The translations under genes and the position numbers were made by a program. Below the pieces are notes generated by a model. The model was not told the origin of the DNA and searched no databases. It saw nothing but the letters and a program-made list of their open reading frames with translations. Shown in pieces: positions 61,154 through 64,000 of a stretch of DNA of 64,000 bases. Numbering within the stretch: the first letter of the stretch is position 1; every line of letters begins with the position of its first letter. Source of the stretch: Pseudomonas sp. DNDY-54 (GTDB lineage: Bacteria; Pseudomonadota; Gammaproteobacteria; Pseudomonadales; Pseudomonadaceae); assembly GCF_019880365.1 (NCBI RefSeq), contig NZ_CP082271.1:2728001-2792000 (forward strand). Direction: 5' to 3'.

Positions 61154-61293
61154 TTGCTCGTATACAGGCTTCGACCCGCCTCATCGTCTCGCTTTGCCTT
61201 CGCTATCGTGGGAACTAATACGCAGCAGTGACTACTGAAACAGGAGCCACTGTCTTCGCGTTTGGCCGCGCGTATCCGGAGGAAGCCGAGTTG

Positions 61294-62412
61294 ATGAATT
61301 GGGATGTGATGTTGAACGAACGACTTTGGATCAACATCGCCATAATCGCTGGCGTTACCCTCGTCAGTTATCTCATCCTGCAAGCCGTGGTGCGGGTCAT
61401 TACCAACCGCCTGCGCAAGATGAGCAAAGGGTCGAGGAGCGGCTTCGTTGCCATTGCGGCGGAGATGCTCAGCCGCACCAGCCATCTGCTATTGATCGCC
61501 CTGTCCTTGCTGATTGCATTGAAGGTCGTCGAGCTACCGGAACGCTGGGAATCGGCCATGTCGCACGGCTGGTTTATCGCGCTCGCCTTCCAGATCGCGT
61601 TGTGGATGGATACCGCGGTTCGCCTGTGGATGGAAAGCCTGACGCGCGACGGCAAAGCGCGCAACCCGGTTACCACAACGATCATTGGCATCATGGTCCG
61701 CATCGTCATCTGGACGATGATGTTGCTGTCGATTCTGGCCAACCTGGGGGTCGACATTACTGCCATGGTCGCCAGCCTGGGCGTTGGCGGTATCGCCATT
61801 GCGTTGGCTGTACAGACGCTGCTTAGCGACATCTTCGCCTCTCTCTCTATCGGTGTGGACAAGCCTTTCGAGATCGGCGATTTCGTCGTCTTCGGCGAAG
61901 TCGCGGGCAACATCGAGCATATAGGCCTGAAAACCACCCGTATCCGCGCATTAAGCGGCGAGCAGATTGTTTGCGCCAACGCCGACTTGCTCAAGCAGAC
62001 CCTGCACAACTACAAGCGCATGAACACACGCCGCATCGTGTTCAAGTTCGGAATCACCTACAACACGCCGTCCGACAAGGTGCGCGAAGTGTCGGCGCTG
62101 TTGAAGCGGATCATCGATGGCATCGACAACGCCAAATTTGACCGCGCGCATTTTCTCGCCTTTGACGACAGCCAGCTTACCTTTGAGGTCGTCTATATCA
62201 TGCAGGTGTCTGACTACAACGCCTACATGGACACGCAGCAGGAAATCAATCTGCAGCTGCTCGATGCTATTCGCGAGATGGACGTCCAGTTCGCCTTCCC
62301 GACCCGCAGTCTCGAGTTCATCGGTGGCAGCTTTCCCGAGCTGACCGTAGCCGGTCTTCCGAAGGAGACGCCAGCGGCGAACGAGGAAGCAAGCGCAGTG
62401 CCGAATGGATGA
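61294..62412 (+). CDS. MscS-family mechanosensitive channel
   Basis: 372 aa. Four to five N-terminal membrane segments are followed by the MscS pore helix (VDITAMVASLGVGGIAIALAVQ), then the beta domain with FEIGDFVVFGEVAGNIEHIGLKTTRIRA and the C-terminal domain. The glycine/alanine packing of TM3 is typical. It opens under membrane tension to release solutes. The ATG 61294 has a GGAGGA site; an upstream GTG would add 22 residues. Confidence 0.92.
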   Translation: MNWDVMLNERLWINIAIIAGVTLVSYLILQAVVRVITNRLRKMSKGSRSGFVAIAAEMLSRTSHLLLIALSLLIALKVVELPERWESAMSHGWFIALAFQIALWMDTAVRLWMESLTRDGKARNPVTTTIIGIMVRIVIWTMMLLSILANLGVDITAMVASLGVGGIAIALAVQTLLSDIFASLSIGVDKPFEIGDFVVFGEVAGNIEHIGLKTTRIRALSGEQIVCANADLLKQTLHNYKRMNTRRIVFKFGITYNTPSDKVREVSALLKRIIDGIDNAKFDRAHFLAFDDSQLTFEVVYIMQVSDYNAYMDTQQEINLQLLDAIREMDVQFAFPTRSLEFIGGSFPELTVAGLPKETPAANEEASAVPNG

Positions 62413-62457
62413 CGTGTTGCGGCGGCGTCTTGGGGGCCACCGCCGCGGTTTCGCGCG

Positions 62458-64000
62458 TTAGGGCAGCCGCATCTGCTTGTGGGTCTCGATCAGCTGTGGC
62501 ACCACACCGGGGTCGGCGAGCGTCGAGATGTCGCCCAACGACTCGTATTCGTCCGTGGCGATTTTGCGCAGGATGCGCCGCATGATCTTGCCCGATCGCG
62601 TCTTCGGCAAACCTGGCGCCCACTGAATCACGTCCGGCACAGCAATCGGCCCGATTTCCTTGCGGACCCATTGTTGCAATTCCTGACGCAGCTGATCGGA
62701 AGGCTCTTCGCCCGACACCAGCGTAACGTACACGTAGATGCCCTGCCCTTTGAGCGGATGCGGCACGCCTACTACCGCCGCTTCAGCCACTTTGCGGTGC
62801 GCCACCATGGCGCTTTCGATTTCCGCAGTGCCCATACGGTGGCCGGAGACGTTCAACACATCATCCACACGGCCGGTGATCCAGTAGTAGCCATCTTCGT
62901 CGCGACGGGCACCATCACCGGTGAAGTACATGCCGCGGAAAGTCTTAAAGTAGGTATCCACAAATCGATCATGGTTGCGGTAAATACTGCGCATTTGTCC
63001 CGGCCAGGAGTCGAGGATAACCAGATTGCCCTCCGTGGCCCCTTCGAGCAGGTTGCCGAGGTTGTCTACCAATCCAGGCACAACACCGAAAAAGGGCCGT
63101 GTCGCGGAGCCGGGTTTCAAGGCCGTCGCGCCGGGTAGCGGGCTGATCAGGATGCCGCCCGTCTCGGTCTGCCACCAGGTATCTACGATCGGACAGCGCG
63201 ACTTGCCCACCGTCTCGTAATACCAATGCCACGCTTCCGGATTGATCGGCTCCCCTACCGTGCCGAGCAGCCGAAGGCTCGAGCCATCCGCACCCTCCAT
63301 TGCCGCAGCGCCCTCGGCCATCATCGAGCGGATCGCAGTGGGTGCCGTATAGAGAATATTGACCTTGTGCTTGTCGATGATCTTGCCGATTCGCGTCACA
63401 TCGGGATGGTTGGGCACCCCTTCGTACATCAGTGTCGTGGCACCGTTGGCCAACGGCCCGTAGAGGAGATAGCTATGACCGGTAATCCACCCCACATCCG
63501 CGGTGCACCAGTAAATCTCGCCGGGTCGGTAATCGAAAACCCGCTCATGGGTGAGCGCGGCATACAGCAGGTATCCGCCAGAGGTATGCATCACGCCTTT
63601 GGGCTTCCCGGTTGAGCCGGAGGTATAAAGAATGAACAGCGGCTCCTCTGCACCCATCTCCTTAGGCGCGCAAACGTCGCCCGCCACGCGCATCAGATCC
63701 TCGTACCAGATATCACGATGCTGATGCCACCGGATCTCCCCGCCAGTACGCCGAACCACGATGATCTTCTGCACGCAGTTCGTTTGCGGATTGGTCAGCG
63801 CCTCATCGACATTCGCCTTGAGCGGGACGGTCTTACCGCCACGTAGGCCTTCATCGGCAGTAATCACGACCTTGGAGCTGCCATCTATGATCCGCCCTGC
63901 AAGGGCTTCAGGAGAGAATCCGCCGAACACCACAGAGTGAATGGCACCGATTCGCGCACAGGCCAGCATTGCCACCGCGACTTCGGGAATCATCGGCATG
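62458..64000 (-). CDS. acsA: Acetyl-CoA synthetase AcsA (5' partial)
   Basis: About 514 residues visible; roughly 135 N-terminal residues lie beyond the right edge. It is an AMP-forming acetate-CoA ligase: P-loop YTSGSTGKPKG, the DTWWQTETGG acetate site, YFTGDGARRDEDGYYWITGRVDD hinge and the C-terminal PKTRSGKIMRR, whose lysine is the acetylation-controlled residue. Its 3' end converges with the MscS gene over a 45-nt gap containing GCGGCGG / CCGCCGC, possibly a shared hairpin. Confidence 0.96.
   Translation of the reverse strand, partial: MPMIPEVAVAMLACARIGAIHSVVFGGFSPEALAGRIIDGSSKVVITADEGLRGGKTVPLKANVDEALTNPQTNCVQKIIVVRRTGGEIRWHQHRDIWYEDLMRVAGDVCAPKEMGAEEPLFILYTSGSTGKPKGVMHTSGGYLLYAALTHERVFDYRPGEIYWCTADVGWITGHSYLLYGPLANGATTLMYEGVPNHPDVTRIGKIIDKHKVNILYTAPTAIRSMMAEGAAAMEGADGSSLRLLGTVGEPINPEAWHWYYETVGKSRCPIVDTWWQTETGGILISPLPGATALKPGSATRPFFGVVPGLVDNLGNLLEGATEGNLVILDSWPGQMRSIYRNHDRFVDTYFKTFRGMYFTGDGARRDEDGYYWITGRVDDVLNVSGHRMGTAEIESAMVAHRKVAEAAVVGVPHPLKGQGIYVYVTLVSGEEPSDQLRQELQQWVRKEIGPIAVPDVIQWAPGLPKTRSGKIMRRILRKIATDEYESLGDISTLADPGVVPQLIETHKQMRLP

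Overview
The window is GC-rich, densely coded chromosomal DNA from a gammaproteobacterium of the Pseudomonadaceae. The block S-methyl-thioinosine phosphorylase - nagZ - psrA / lexA-sulA / topA / fadA-fadB follows the Pseudomonas gene order. Intergenic palindromes with the core GGTGGGCTTTAGCCCACC are a REP type I associate with the Pseudomonas stutzeri group, so Stutzerimonas is my best guess (inference). No insertion sequence, prophage, CRISPR array or rRNA was seen.

Layout. (1) 1-11.8 kb, + strand: an exopolysaccharide/O-antigen-type cluster. It holds a Wzc/CpsD-type tyrosine kinase (cut by the left edge), a WbqC-like protein, an RfaH/NusG-paralogue antiterminator in mid-operon, three GT4 and one GT2 glycosyltransferases, a Wzy/ligase-like membrane protein, a PslG-like periplasmic glycoside hydrolase, two small unknown proteins and an acyltransferase-3. 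(2) 11.8-17.1 kb: a two-domain KaiC-like ATPase overlapping a single-domain response regulator, divergent from a dCACHE-GGDEF diguanylate cyclase, then rimO. (3) 17.3-28.2 kb: a nucleoside acquisition region with a Tsx-type porin, a RutR-like TetR regulator, an SDR plus a CMD-family protein, a BMP-type nucleoside ABC transporter (ATPase, two permeases, separate binding protein), a nucleoside 2-deoxyribosyltransferase-like enzyme and a 2-oxoglutarate/Fe(II) oxygenase. Three of these genes (tsx, the ATPase, the BMP protein) have an exact GG-N10-GC sigma-54 type promoter upstream, and each has a CTGnCC-type 16-bp palindrome overlapping or next to it. A four-unit REPIN array closes the permease operon. 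(4) 28.3-33.7 kb: betT-betB-betA choline-to-betaine genes without betI. (5) 34.1-38.8 kb: trmO, a QuiP-like N-acyl-homoserine lactone acylase, and three small genes. (6) 39-51.8 kb: the conserved Pseudomonas block, with a PsrA operator and two LexA boxes, interrupted by an L,D-transpeptidase gene and an EamA transporter gene. (7) 52.3-64 kb: ptrB, a partial arginine-succinyl (ast/aru) gene set, a crotonase, an HD-GYP phosphodiesterase, tRNA-Ser(GGA), a rhodanese, an MscS channel, and acs cut by the right edge.

How the parts fit. Polysaccharide synthesis (1) sits beside signalling genes that could govern sessile growth (2; also the HD-GYP protein). Region 3 reads as one regulon that imports nucleosides through the outer and inner membranes and breaks them down, probably under nitrogen control through RpoN. 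The most novel signals are this sigma-54/palindrome set, the KaiC-response regulator pair, a shared HVHGPDCNHDH peptide in two unrelated small proteins, and the collapsed ast locus.
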